From Artemisia argyi (taxonomy: Eukaryota > Streptophyta > Magnoliopsida > Asterales > Asteraceae), in assembly GCA_030686995.1 (NCBI GenBank), contig CM060708.1, positions 256,416,044 to 256,480,043 on the forward strand: a stretch of DNA of 64,000 nt, given 5' to 3'. Below the pieces are notes generated by a model. That model was not told where the DNA came from, did not search any database, and worked only from the letters and a program-made list of their open reading frames with translations. This document shows, one piece after another, positions 48,713 through 59,663 of this stretch. The position numbers were made by a program, and so were the translations under genes. Numbering within the stretch: the first letter of the stretch is position 1; each line of letters opens with the position of its first letter.

Positions 48713-49107
48713 ATAATAAAAAGGTATTAATTATAAATAATTTTATAAAATAAAAAATATATTAAGAAACTTTTTATAAAAAATAGTTTTATAACTTAAA
48801 AAAAACTAGTTAAATTTAATATTAATTACTTTTAATATAATTAAAAAAAATATTTATTATAAATAATTTTATAAAATAAAAAATTAGTTTTATAAAATTA
48901 GTAACTAGTTAAATTTAAAATTAATTACTTATAATATAATTAAAAAATATATTTTTATAATGTAATTAAAAAAATATATTTTTTTAATTAGAATATCACA
49001 AAATAGAAAAGATATACAACTCTTTTTTTTTTATCCCAACCATTAGATAACCTCGAGATCACAGCCGGTCAAAATTCAAGTCTTGTATCCTTGACCCAAT
49101 GTTTTAC

Positions 49108-50063
49108 ACGAGATGTTAAACGAACAAGTCGAGATGCAATGGTTATACACGAGATGTTAGACAGATGAGTCGAGATGATATGGTTGTATGTGAGAAGTTA
49201 AACGAACGAGTCGAGATGCAATGGTTATACACGAGATGTTAAACAAATGAGTCGAGATGATATGGTTGTACATGAGATGTTAAACGAACGACTATGGTTA
49301 TACGTGAGATGTTAAACGAACGACGCGAGATGCAATGGTTATACATGAGATGTTAAACGAACGACTATGGTTATACAAGAGATGTTAAACGAACGACGCG
49401 AGATGCAATGGTTATACATGAGATGTTAAACGAACGACTATGGTTATACAAGAGATGTTAAACGAACGAGTCGAGATGCAATGGTTATACATGAGATGTT
49501 AAACGAACGACTATGGTTATACAAGAGATGTTAAACGAACGAGTCGAGATGCAATGGTTATACATGAGATGTTAAACGAACGACTATGGTTATACAAAAG
49601 ATGTTAAACGAACGACGCGAGATGCAATGGTTATACATGAGATGTTAAACGAACGACTATGGTTATACATGAGATGTTAAACGAATGACTCGAGATGCAA
49701 TGGTTATACAAGAGATGTTAAACGAACGACTCGAGATGCAATGGTTATACATGAGATGTTAAACGAACGACTATGGTCATACAAGAGATGTTAAACGAAC
49801 GACGCGAGATGCAATGGTTATACATGAGATGTTAAACGAACGACTATGGTTATACATGAGATGTTAAACAAATGACTCGAGATGCAATGGTTATACATGA
49901 GATGTTAAACGAACGACTATATGATAATACATGAGATGTTAAACGAACGACTCGAGATGCAATGGTTATACATGAGATGTTAAACGATTGACTATGGTTA
50001 TACATGAGATGTTAAACGAAGGACTATGGTTATACATGAGATGTTAAACGAACGACTATGGCA
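49108..50063. repeat. 1 kb minisatellite in the CACTA element
   Basis: Roughly 25 copies of a core GAGATGTTAAACGAACGA. Two unit types alternate: one joined by CTATGGTTATACAT and one by GAGATGCAATGGTTATACAT, giving higher-order periods of about 32, 41 and 73 bp. No ORF crosses it. Confidence 0.92.
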
Positions 50064-50140
50064 ACTTATCCCACCAAATTTTTCCTACCTAATTTTTCCT
50101 ACCTAACAACTTATCCTCACAATATAAACACACACACACG

Positions 50141-50155
50141 CACACACTCATCTCA

Positions 50156-50200
<45 letters not shown>
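50141..50200 (+). repeat. CA and CT microsatellites
   Basis: (CA)n followed after a short gap by (CT)n. They precede the 5' region of the GRF zinc-finger ORF; CT-rich tracts are common in plant 5' UTRs. Confidence 0.85.
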
Positions 50201-50201
<1 letters not shown>

Positions 50202-50370
50202 CACGCTCTAGCAGTTTCCGTTTTCCGGTGACACCAGCAGTTTTGCGGCCGTTGGAATCTTTTTTCGGCCACCACCTTTTATCACCTCAACTTATAGATC
50301 GGGCTACCCCGGTCACGATTCCACCACTCACAACCACTCAACCTCACAACCACAAACATACATTGTTATC

Positions 50371-50863
50371 ATGGTGAAGAAGATGGCAGAATTTGAAGCT
50401 TTTCCTTGTCCTTGTGGACGAGGAGATGTGATTCTGCGAGAATCGCGTAAATCTTACTCCCGTGGTAAACTATACTATGCGTGTCCTTTTTCGCAGGCGA
50501 ACAATTACATACTTTTTTGTGTATTATATAAATAATTTGGTTAGTTGTTCAAAATAATAGCCTGGGACAACAGACCATGGATGTGATTTTTTTTTTATGG
50601 AAGGAGGAACGACTTGCCAAAATGATGATCGGTTCTCTGGGAGCTTCAACATCAAGCGGTTCTGGATCTGCTCCAACAAGGTGCTCAAAGTTTCATGAAA
50701 AAAAAAACAGGTGCTGGAGACACAAAAACACGTGCTAGAGACAAAATTAAGGATGCTGGAGGCAAAACTTGACATGGCAACGTATCCCAACCACGACCAC
50801 GCATGTCAGTCGGATGCGATACTCCGTGAGCTTTTAAGTGACATGGATAAATTTCATATGTAG
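50371..50863 (+). pseudogene. GRF-type zinc-finger and coiled-coil protein carried in the CACTA element, probably frameshifted
   Basis: ATG at 50371 gives MVKKMAEFEAFPCPCGRGDV, then REKRS-like ESRKSYSRGKLYYACPFSQ: the first half of a GRF zinc finger (CxCG, GRxYxxCP). The second half, PGTTDHGCDFF, begins at about 50560 after an acceptor-like AATAG; the expected xxWKEE follows only if a 10-base T run is read as nine, so there is a one-base shift. Later comes a coiled coil (VLETQKHVLETKLRMLEAKL) and the end SDAILRELLSDMDKFHM, stop at 50861. The donor of the intron near 50497 is unclear. GRF fingers bind single-stranded nucleic acid in other proteins. Such small proteins are often linked with transposons in plants. 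No TNPA or TNPD homology. Confidence 0.6.
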
Positions 50864-50869
50864 AACTGT

Positions 50870-51070
50870 TATCGTTGTTGTTGTTGTTATCGTTGTTATT
50901 GTTGTTGTTGTTGATGTTGTTGTTGTTATCGTTGTTATTGTTGTTGTTGTTGATGTTGTTTGTTGTTGTTGATGTTGTTTGCTGTTATTGTTGTTGTTGA
51001 TGATGTTGTTTGTTGTTGTTGATGTTGTTTGATGTTGTTGTTGATGCTATTGTTGTTGTTTAATAAAATG
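50870..51070 (+). repeat. GTT-rich microsatellite
   Basis: Imperfect (GTT)n with GAT and ATC variants, directly after the GRF ORF stop. Confidence 0.9.
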
Positions 51071-51224
51071 TTGTTGTTGTTGTGGTAACGGATGTTGAAC
51101 ATCCTTTATATTTTAAATTCGTACGCACAAATAATAGAACTGAAGGAGCAATAATTATCAAATACAAAGGCAAACTGTTTATTTAAAACAAGCAAGAGTT
51201 CTTAACCAAATGCATTTTCATACA

Positions 51225-51385
51225 GACTCAAACTAAACAACTCGACAACAAAACTAAACCACGCGACAACCAAAGGAAACAACTCAAACTAAACAACTAG
51301 ACAACCAAACGAAACAACTCAAACTAAACAACTCGACAACCAAACGAAACAACTCAAACTAAACAACTTGACAACCAAAAGAACA
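51225..51385. repeat. Minisatellite, unit about 36 bp
   Basis: Repeated AAACTAAACAACTCGACAAC and CCAAACGAAACAACTC, about four units, between the GRF ORF and the acidic ORF. Confidence 0.8.
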
Positions 51386-51503
51386 GATCAAATGAAACAA
51401 CCCGTTTATTTTTTTTTTTTTTGCGGCTACTTCCCGCTTTACTCGAACTCGCACCATCTTTTCCCTTCCTTGCTCTCATTTCCTTGATATGTGCAAACGT
51501 AGC

Positions 51504-51812
51504 TTAAAGGTTTGTGACCCTATTTCCCATATTATCAAGTTTGGTTTTCAACGTACTTTCAGCTTCGTCGTCACCTCCAACAGCAACAACTTGAGCTTCA
51601 GCAGCATCTAGCTCGTCCATGTACTCTTTGTAGTACGACTTTTTCCTACACCATTCGATAATCTTGTCTCTCATCCACGGTTCAGCATCCTTAAAAGAAC
51701 CATATTCCTCATAAACTGCATGACCAAAAGTTAACATAACTTCATTAAAGAGGAGCTCGTGTGACAAGATTTTTGAGTACTTCTCTTCAACTGTGCAACC
51801 ATGCCAAGTCAT
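51504..51812 (-). CDS. Hypothetical acidic protein carried at the right end of the CACTA element
   Basis: 102 residues from the ATG at 51812 (MTWHGCTVEEKYSKILSHEL). It contains KDAEPWMRDKIIEWCRKKSY, then an acidic and helical stretch (YMDELDAAEAQVV, DDEAEST) and ends NRVTNL. The frame is open further upstream but that part crosses a CACTA palindrome, so the later ATG is better. No family recognised; it is not TNPA or TNPD. It is in the right subterminal region, read toward the element's centre. Confidence 0.45.
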   Translation of the reverse strand: MTWHGCTVEEKYSKILSHELLFNEVMLTFGHAVYEEYGSFKDAEPWMRDKIIEWCRKKSYYKEYMDELDAAEAQVVAVGGDDEAESTLKTKLDNMGNRVTNL

Positions 51813-51971
51813 GTGTGTCTTGTAAGAATTGACGATTGACTTATTTGTGAGAATCAAGAATGTATGTGTAAAATGAGACGAAAATAATTTTGTGAGAATG
51901 TATATAGGTAAAAAATGAGACGGGAATGTTTTTGTGGGAGTATTTATAGGGAGATTATTTGGGGAGATAAT

Positions 51972-52372
51972 CCCGTTGACATGTCGACGGGACAAAACAC
52001 GCCGGAAAAATCCCGCCATTTATATTGACCACTAATTCAGTATTATTATTTTTACTTTATAATCCCGTCGACATGTCGACGGTACCGTTAAACTAAACAC
52101 GTAATTAACGCTAATCAAACATTAATTACGTAATAATTCATTTTTAATATCATCGTCGACATGTCGACGGGATTATAAAGGCGGGATAAGTTCGCACCAA
52201 AGTTTTGACAATTATTGAGGCTAAAAATTTTGGCCAATATGGTCCCGTCGACATGTCGACGGGATTATGTTAACCCCAAAAATTCAACGCACTTGGCTTC
52301 GGTCAAGCGGAATTTTTGTCGTTTTCTTCACCGTCCCGTTGACATTGTGTCGACGGGATAACGCTTGTCGCC
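51972..52372. repeat. Right subterminal repeats of the CACTA element
   Basis: Five copies of the palindrome: near 51972, 52064, 52153 (each with a mismatch), a perfect one at 52244-52263, and one with an insertion near 52336. Spacing is about 90 bp. They mirror the left cluster. Confidence 0.9.
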
Positions 52373-52397
52373 TGTTCTCCTGTTTCTTGTAGTGAAA

Positions 52398-54279
52398 AAT
52401 ATATGCATCTCCCCTTAAATTTCTCGCTTTTGTTTAAAATGTGTTATTAAAAATACTTTTAACTCTTATCATTTTAATTTTTCTTCTTATTTGATCCCTT
52501 ATAAAAAGCTATAACATATACTCCTTAATATCAACTTACATATCGTTAGTTTATTTATCAACCCGAGACTCGGCTGAGAACACCTGCGACACGGCTACAT
52601 CCTGATAATGCTGAAACAAACCCATTACTCGCTGATTGAATCCCGCAACTCAGTTAAAGTAACCTTACAGAAAACCATATTCGCAACTCGACTAATATAA
52701 ATAAAACTTACTCCCATATCCCCAATGTGAGATTGCTCTTCATTAACCATTCCTCTAATTATAAACTTGTTTTTTTTACTTTTTTTGAAAAAGCTCTAGC
52801 TCATTTAACTAGTGGTCTAGTATACTAATTAAACATACGTACCAAACTATCACTGATATTATTCATCAAAAGATAATTTTAATTTGTATCGAAGAAACAT
52901 TGAATATAGTCATATACTGTATAAAATTACAGAAGAGTCACGTATTTTCTTTTCAGACACATGCAGAAATCTAGGCATTTTGAAGTTATTGTTGGAGACA
53001 TACAAAACAAATGGGATCCTTTTTCTTTTGTGTCCAATCAAGTTCAAGTTTTGTGCATACAAAAATTCTCCCTCACACCTCCATCATTGCATTTTTTTTT
53101 TCTATTTTTATATAAGTTAGCCAAAGCTCTTTTATGGAGACATCTTTCATGATTTATCTGATCACTTTTATAACACCAAAGAAAACTTTATAGGATCCAC
53201 GATCACTTAATGCCCTAGCTAGGTAAAATCAACATTTAAAATTATTGTGTTTTTGATGGTGTAATAATCTACCCATTGTTGTTAGAAAATCATATTAAGA
53301 TCGTCTTTTTTGCATCGTGTGCTTATAACTGTTGATGCTAACATACTAGTAACAGTTAACAACAAAATCAACGGTACTAAATCTCGTCTTTCACAAGGTA
53401 TGAAAGAGGTGAGATGTAGACAACATTACCCTTACCCGAAAATAGAGAAGCTTCTTCAAGAGAGCCTCCGGGCTTTTTCTAAGAAGTGAGTATCGAAAAA
53501 GACTATCAAGCTTTTCTAGCATCACCTCATTATTATACCTTGGTGACACACAAATTTGATTTTCATGGCTATTATTTTGTCACTATGCGTGACATTTTCT
53601 TAGAAACCACTCAACACAATTAATATGATATTTAGATTCTTAATTATTATATATACATATCTTATCTCAAAGGCTACCAAATATTATAGTGTTACTTTAG
53701 AATAACGGAAAGCAGGGTATGAAGGGGACAGATACCACAATGGACAATTGGAGAGTCATCTTGAACATAAGGATAAAACATTAAAACCTCATTGTTCCAT
53801 ATGCTATGATGGTGCATGAAAGAGAGGACGATTCTTTAGTAACATCAATGTTATATAAGCGCTATGAAGAGTAATATTACCTGACCATGCATGCATGATA
53901 TGCAAGGCATGCCATCTGCCATCATGAATATATCATCTTGCATTTAACTACGATACGCATAGCAAACTGATATTTATTTTTTGTTTTTTCTGTTTTTTTT
54001 TTTTTTTTTTCGTCTGTTTATCCTCTATTGATCACATGGCTGTTTCAGATGTAAAATTCAATGAAATAAATTATTCCTTATGTCTGATATTTAGAGTCCA
54101 CTTTTATACTACATAAAATTTTATTAAATTCGACTAACTATATTTCCTATCAATTAAATATCATTTCCACTTACTAAAGTCTACTTTCATTGATTGAAAT
54201 ACAAAGTGAAAAATTATTTTGATACATCTTAAAATATCAATTTGGACACTTAGTGTGTAGCAAAAAGAGTACTCTCTAG
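52398..54279. other. Gene-poor stretch right of the CACTA element
   Basis: AT-rich sequence with short ORFs only. It includes the SINE-like piece at 53387-53490 and a T run at about 53993-54010. No gene recognised. Confidence 0.5.
53387..53490 (+). repeat. SINE-like repeat, copy 1
   Basis: GGTGAGATGTAGACAA followed by CCTTACCCGAA and AGAGAAGC matches the copy at 58247-58400. Family of short dispersed plant repeats; the class is inferred. Confidence 0.5.
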
Positions 54280-54578
54280 TAGAGCTAAGCACAATAGACC
54301 GTGGACCTGACCGAACCGAGAAACCGCACCGAAATGAACCGAACAGACCAAATTGAACGTATTTTGTTCCGGTCCTCGGTCCATTCTTTTCTTCATATTC
54401 GGTAATCGGATCGATCTGGTATGGTTTGGTCTTACGAAACACCGGCTATTATGCTCCTAAACTGACGAACCGAACCAATCCAGAACTATTTTCATTCCGG
54501 CTTTTTGAGCCAAATCTATTTTCATTCCGGTCCGGTTTTAGCCAGTCCGGTCTGATTTTCAAACCGTGCTCAACCCTA
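54280..54578. mobile_element. hAT-type MITE with 8-bp target duplication
   Basis: 299 bp. Ends TAGAGCTAAGCAC (left) and the complement of TAGGGTTGAGCAC (right). Flanks CTCTCTAG and CTCCCTAG, 7 of 8 identical, as expected of hAT. The body is rich in GAACCGAAC and CCGGT motifs. No gene. Confidence 0.85.
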
Positions 54579-55009
54579 CTCCCTAGTATCAATTGTCCTT
54601 TTTTCCATTTTTTATGTCTTAAATAATTGTTTCATTTTCACTTTCGATCAATCAAAAATATTTAAACAACAACAATAAAAATAAGATGAAATATCATTGG
54701 ACGAAAAGTACAATCGTCCATTTTCTTAACTTTGTGTTTTTTTGTCTCCGGATAATAATTTATTAACGGAGGGATTAGGAGATAAACATTTCAATATGTC
54801 ATTTTTTTTGTGGGTAACATATATAAGAAGAGGGTATAGCAATGCTTATAATATTAAAAAACATTGCTATTTCTTTTTACATTTTGTGTCTAATTATCAT
54901 CGTACTAGCATAAAAATATGACACGTGTCTTTCATTTATTATCTTTTTTATTTAAATTGTCAATTTATCCACATATAAGCATATGAAAATAGAATGATAA
55001 GTAAAAAAG

Positions 55010-55249
55010 AAAATGTTATTTCCTCTTACAAATTGTTTGTACTTATCCTTTTACTTACATGATCCTCACAAGTGTCAGCATTGATGGTTTGGATGCAAAG
55101 AAGAATGTGTGGGAAAAATGTATATAATATGAGCATTGATAAAGCCTCCTACAATATCCCCATACACATTCAACTCAATTTTGATACTTGTCAGGATCTT
55201 GTGAGTAAGAGGATAAATCGACACAATTTATGAGAGAAAATAGCATTTG
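55010..55249. mobile_element. Stem-loop MITE, arms about 65 bp
   Basis: Left arm AAATGTTATTTCCTCTTACA... to about 55078, right arm the near-complement ending AGAAAATAGCATTT at 55248. The arms pair over about 65 bp with mismatches. No clear target duplication and no ORF. The stretch just left (54830-55009) looks like related debris. Confidence 0.7.
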
Positions 55250-56014
55250 ACTTAGGATTAAGTGAGAAACATAATTAAGATGAGAAGAATAAGAAAAAAA
55301 AAAACTAAAACAATAGCATTTTTTATAAATATTGTTGTGTGTGTAAAAAAATTAGTAAATGAATATTATAAAAAGGCTTTATCAATAAATAAAAATGTTA
55401 AAAGAATATCATTAGTTGAAAACAAAGGTGAGTACAAAACTTGGGGAGACAATGGAAGCATGCTTTGCCGGATGATGATGCAGTGCGGTTCGGGAGGCGG
55501 GACCTTCACTGAAAAGGTAGCCTGAGCCACGCCGCTCGGACCATGTGTCCCTCCATCTTATATATTCTTGGTCCCACTTCTGCATTCCTCCTTCCAAAGC
55601 TTTTATTTGACCAGTCTTGCTTTCTTTTATTTGTACGACTCCTTATTTATATACCGTAGTACATACAGACTACTACTTGTCACCCAAATTATTTTAGTGG
55701 TAATTAAGTCAGCTGATAAAAGTTTTGAAACTCAAACCTTAATATACATGCATTCTGAGTTGGCAAGATGCATGAAATGTTAGAAACTTTCATGAGGATA
55801 TATTTTGGTAATGTCGTATACATCTAAGTTAGACTCATCTTAATTTTTATCTAACTCAAAAGACTCATCTTAATTTTTCATGTTACTTGAAAAAGAAACA
55901 TAAGTCATTTTCCCCATTTTATTTTACGGAAACATGCATCTTTTATCTGATTCATTTTTTAGGGCTTACATAGTGCTGCTATTGTTGTAAGGACTTAAAA
56001 TACATGCATGCAAT

Positions 56015-56258
56015 GTACACTGTCCAAAAACATAAGGACTACGTACTTAAAAATTGAAAGAACATGGTTCAACCTTTTAATTGACGTTACGTGCAGGTAC
56101 TTGTAAATGAGAGTTTGATTCACACGTATATGGACGTACACTGTCCAAAAACATAAGGAGTACGTACGTACGTACTTAAAAATTGCAAGGACATTGTTCC
56201 ACCTTTTACTTGACTTTACAAGTACACTTGTAAATGAGAGTTTGATTCACACATGGAC
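56015..56258 (+). repeat. Two-copy tandem repeat, unit 121 bp
   Basis: GTACACTGTCCAAAAACATA starts at 56015 and 56136. Both copies end with TTGTAAATGAGAGTTTGATT and CACAC. The second has an enlarged GTAC run. Confidence 0.85.
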
Positions 56259-57609
56259 GGGCGGAACTAGAACGTTGTTAATGAATAGGGCAACTTGAAA
56301 AATATTTATTTTATTAAGTCTGATATACATTGCGTTGAAATTTTTATATTAAAAATGAATAAACCCAAATATAAAAATGTATAGGGACAAATAATTTGGG
56401 GCCACAACTCCTTCGGTCCTTTCTAAGTTCTGTCCAAGATTCACATACTATTTTTTAAGAGTTTTGCTATATCCTTCTATCAATGTGTCTACTTACCCTC
56501 CTACACACACAAATATAAAATATGTTTTTCCGCTCATTATCTTTTAAATCTAAATCGTCAATTCTGTTACTTGTCACGATTTTGTCAATAAAAAGATTGG
56601 TATGAACAAAGAGTAACAGGATATATTATTTCTCATTTTTTAAAGGATTTATAATATTTTAAATCTGTCAAGAGTGCTTGGTTTATGGGAAGTAATATGA
56701 AATTCGATTCCTCTGGCTATCTTATGATGTGTGTGGAGTGTGGACTAGTGAACAAATAGGTTTCATGCGTCTTGATTAACGAAACTCTACGGTTTGTGGA
56801 CCAAAAACCGAGACCAATCCTAATTCCTACACATTGTTGGAAAACATTTAACTTACTCAACTCCCCCTAGTAGATTGTCACCATGCTACGCACTTTTTAG
56901 CTCTTGTAGCTATCAAGCATGTCATGACCACATACAGAAAAAATAAACCGCGAACATGCAAAAATCATGTGAATTCTTATGGTGATTTCACATACTCATA
57001 CTTGGGATAAATGTTTTGTTTGATATGTATGTTGAGTGTAGAGCCGGTTCAAACCTGGATAATCGGTGAGTGAAGATTGATTTGGCGACTCTCTGAGTAC
57101 CTATGTTATAAGTCTTGTAAGATTGAAGAAGGCTTGGATGAGCACCAGGCGTAAGGTTTTGGGTATGGTCTAATTTTTATATGATATGTATATATATTCT
57201 ATAAAAGTAATTACAAGTCTACAAGTATTTGATTTAAGAAGTTGCATTGGAAAATGATAGCCGATGCATTTTGAAAACGATTATTTATCATTTTATCTCT
57301 TTAGAAAATTATTTACTTTCTATTTTAAGCCCGTAAACCCAGAGACGACACTGGTGTCAGCGTGTGGCCTAGCGTAACTATGCGAGTATGTGACGCACTA
57401 TAATTCTTATGATCTTATTAAGTTCTTGTTTGTTTTGCGTTTGTCATTTATCAATTGTCTTGTGGCTAATTTTGCTACTAGATATCCAACAATATATATA
57501 CGTGTATAATTTGACAATTAAGAATCATAATAATAACAAAATCATAATCTATAACTTGGTTGTAAATGTAAAAACTACAAAAACTCATTAGAAAGTGTTA
57601 CCCAAATCT
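56259..57609. other. No gene recognised
   Basis: AT-rich intergenic DNA. 56455-56640 has terminal sequences (TTTTAAGAG...CTATATCCTT and AGGATATATTATTT) that could be an old fold-back element. Nothing else supported. Confidence 0.4.
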
Positions 57610-57750
57610 CAAACAGTATATCCATTGTAACAATGGCATCACTCCTTACAGTAAACGTCTAATTGAAAATAGGTCATGGGTTCGATCCTAAGGCTAGGCA
57701 CTTGAGCGATCAGTCGACACCCAAAAACGGCTAGGTACTTGAGAGTTCAG
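57610..57750 (+). repeat. Possible tRNA-derived SINE remnant
   Basis: GGTTCGATCC near 57679 is a perfect Pol III B box, with a weak A-box-like stretch upstream. There is no cloverleaf, so not a tRNA gene. A direct repeat (GGCTAGG..ACTTGAG) follows. Confidence 0.35.
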
Positions 57751-57815
57751 TCAAAAGAACCGTGCACAAAATCAAGGTTTCAACAGGGAGTAATGCTGTG
57801 TTGTTGCTTGTATCA

Positions 57816-57873
57816 TAATACACAATGACTGTATGAAATAGCGGTAATACACAATGACTGTATGAAATAGCGG
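57816..57873 (+). repeat. Perfect 29-bp tandem duplication
   Basis: TAATACACAATGACTGTATG followed by AAATAGCGG occurs twice in direct succession (57816 and 57845). Confidence 0.9.
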
Positions 57874-58246
57874 CTTTTGGGTCCACAATTGTCATTTTGC
57901 TCCTTGTTTCTACAACTCCTCCATGTGCATTCATCATTTTATTCTTCATTTCACTTTTCAAAAATTGAATCATCTCCCACCCACTTGGTAATAATTTAGT
58001 AAATTTGAATAATAATGTTTTCTATTTAAAGTTCATCGGATCAAGAGATGCATTATAGTTGTTTTTTTTTTTTTCCATTTTTGTGGCGATCTAGAAAAGT
58101 TTAATAATAGAGCAATGCGATATCCTCTTCTTTTTTGTCGTATTTTTTAAATCAGTTGCGCTTATGAATAAAAAGCTAGCACAACTCTACTTGAGTTTTG
58201 TGGCATCAAGCATGGTGTTCCCTTTTCCCTGTAAACAAAGTTAGGT

Positions 58247-58400
58247 TATCAACAACAACAACAACAATACCCAATCCCGCTAGAGCGGGGTATGAGGGGG
58301 TGAGATGTAGACAATCATACCTTTACCCGAAGGTAAAGAGACTGCTTCGAGAAAAACCTCCGGCAAGTGTGTTTGTGCAAGCAAAAAGACGACAATATGA
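58247..58400 (+). repeat. SINE-like repeat, copy 2
   Basis: (CAA)n, then CCCAATCCCGCTAGAGCGGG, GGGTGAGATGTAGACAA, CTTTACCCG and AGAAAAACCTCC. Shares its core with 53387-53490. The CCCGCT/AGCGGG part can form a hairpin. Confidence 0.55.
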
Positions 58401-59189
58401 AAAATGTGGGGAAAGAGATACAAAGACATAAGCTGAAGCATGAAACAATAACATACAAGCAATTTGTGTATTGTTGTTATGTAATATTGTGTATTTTCGT
58501 TTTTATCCTTCTAACCACAATATATTATATTTGGAATCCGCTAATTGTCTCTTCTTAGACTACTAGTAACGGTGACCACAAACTTTACCTTGTAGGGGGA
58601 GGGGGCGCGTTCAACAGGGGAAACCGACCGAAGGTTTGGACTTGGTATGAGTAGTCTTATCAAGTGTTTTGATCGTGAAGTGTCACAATTCACATGGCTG
58701 CCGAAGACAATTATTACAAGGTAGTAGGAATGAGTAACTGAAGATACATCATTTTAGATGGTTGATAATACTAAATATCCACACATTGTTTTAGTTGTCT
58801 AAGAAATTAAATTAAACCTATGGCTTAAAATTAAATTAAACCTATGGCTTCGGATTCAAGTTGTTGTGTATGTAATATAGATATGAGATTTTTTTAGAGC
58901 TTATGTTTAGCTTTAAGAGTAAGAGGTACCATGGGCTGTTAAGCTCGTGCCATGGTACCAGCCAAGAAAAGAGGATGGCGCACGACCCGTGGGTGGCGCC
59001 GTCGGCTGTTGCGCCGTGGTGGCCAGCCCACACCGTGGGAAATTTTTTTGTTTTGAACTTTTGGAACGTTGGAGCCTTTAAAGTGTATGTTTTCAAAAAA
59101 ATTTAAATTTTAACCCTCTAAAAAACCTTATAAATACACCTTATTATTTCATACTTCACACACACTTTCAATATACTTTTACAAACAAA

Positions 59190-59435
59190 ATGAGTAGATT
59201 TTGGAGCCAAGAAGAGGAGTCACTTTTGGAGGAATGTTTTACTCAAATATCCCAGAATCCGGATACGAGTGCGGATCAACAAATGAATACCTTTTGGGAT
59301 AAAGTTCTCGACGTATACAACAAGGAAGCCAACAAGCGCAACTACCGTATTCGTAACAAGAACATGTTGAGGGGAAAGTGGCCTTCCCTTGCCCGAAAAG
59401 TACGTGACAGGGCAAATAATCCAAACCAAAACTAG
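59190..59435 (+). CDS. Truncated Myb/SANT-like protein of Harbinger type
   Basis: 81 residues, from the ATG 55 bases after a TATAAATA box (about 59130). It begins MSRFWSQEEESLLEECFTQI, has TFWDKVLDVYNKEANKRN and stops after RDRANNPNQN. The pattern (W, acidic EEE, then FWxKV and YN) is the N-terminal DNA-binding part of the Harbinger Myb-like protein, which normally is several times longer and helps the transposase bind the ends. The rest is deleted; instead a poly-A and poly-T stretch follows. Possibly expressed, but not functional for transposition on its own. Confidence 0.65.
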   Translation: MSRFWSQEEESLLEECFTQISQNPDTSADQQMNTFWDKVLDVYNKEANKRNYRIRNKNMLRGKWPSLARKVRDRANNPNQN

Positions 59436-59508
59436 TTAAATTTATGTAATGTGTTTTTTTTAATTAATGAAGTTTATTTTTAGTTAATATTGTGTACGTT
59501 TTATTTTA

Positions 59509-59511
<3 letters not shown>

Positions 59512-59559
<48 letters not shown>

Positions 59560-59616
59560 CTGACGGCACCAAAAGAAGAAGAAGGCATGGTTCCAAAAGA
59601 TTTCAATATCCATGCT

Positions 59617-59663
<47 letters not shown>
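59512..59663. repeat. Inverted A45 and T46 tracts
   Basis: A run of 45 A (59512-59556) and one of 46 T (59618-59663) frame 61 bases and can form a perfect A-T stem. TGCTGACGGCACCA occurs inside (59559) and again after a third A run (59729). Confidence 0.9.

Larger units (their letters stand above)
38798..52394 (-). mobile_element. CACTA (En/Spm) DNA transposon, 13.6 kb, defective
   Basis: It starts CACTAG at 38798 and ends with TTGTAGTG at 52394, whose complement reads CACTACAAGAAAC. AAA stands directly outside both ends (38795-38797 and 52395-52397), the 3-bp duplication usual for CACTA. Inside, reading minus, are a TNPD-like transposase gene and a TNPA-like gene, both with stops and frameshifts. 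The palindrome CCCGTCGACATGTCGACGGG and variants cluster near both ends, as expected of TNPA-binding subterminal repeats, and also occur in the centre. Extra content: a solo LTR, two small MITEs, a 1 kb minisatellite, and two ORFs in its right part (GRF zinc finger on plus, acidic protein on minus). Confidence 0.93.

Noticed and set aside
49108..50063. CRISPR-like array
   Set aside because: The units are direct tandem repeats without unique spacers, in a plant transposon.
57670..57690. tRNA gene around a perfect B box
   Set aside because: No cloverleaf, no matching acceptor stem, weak A box.
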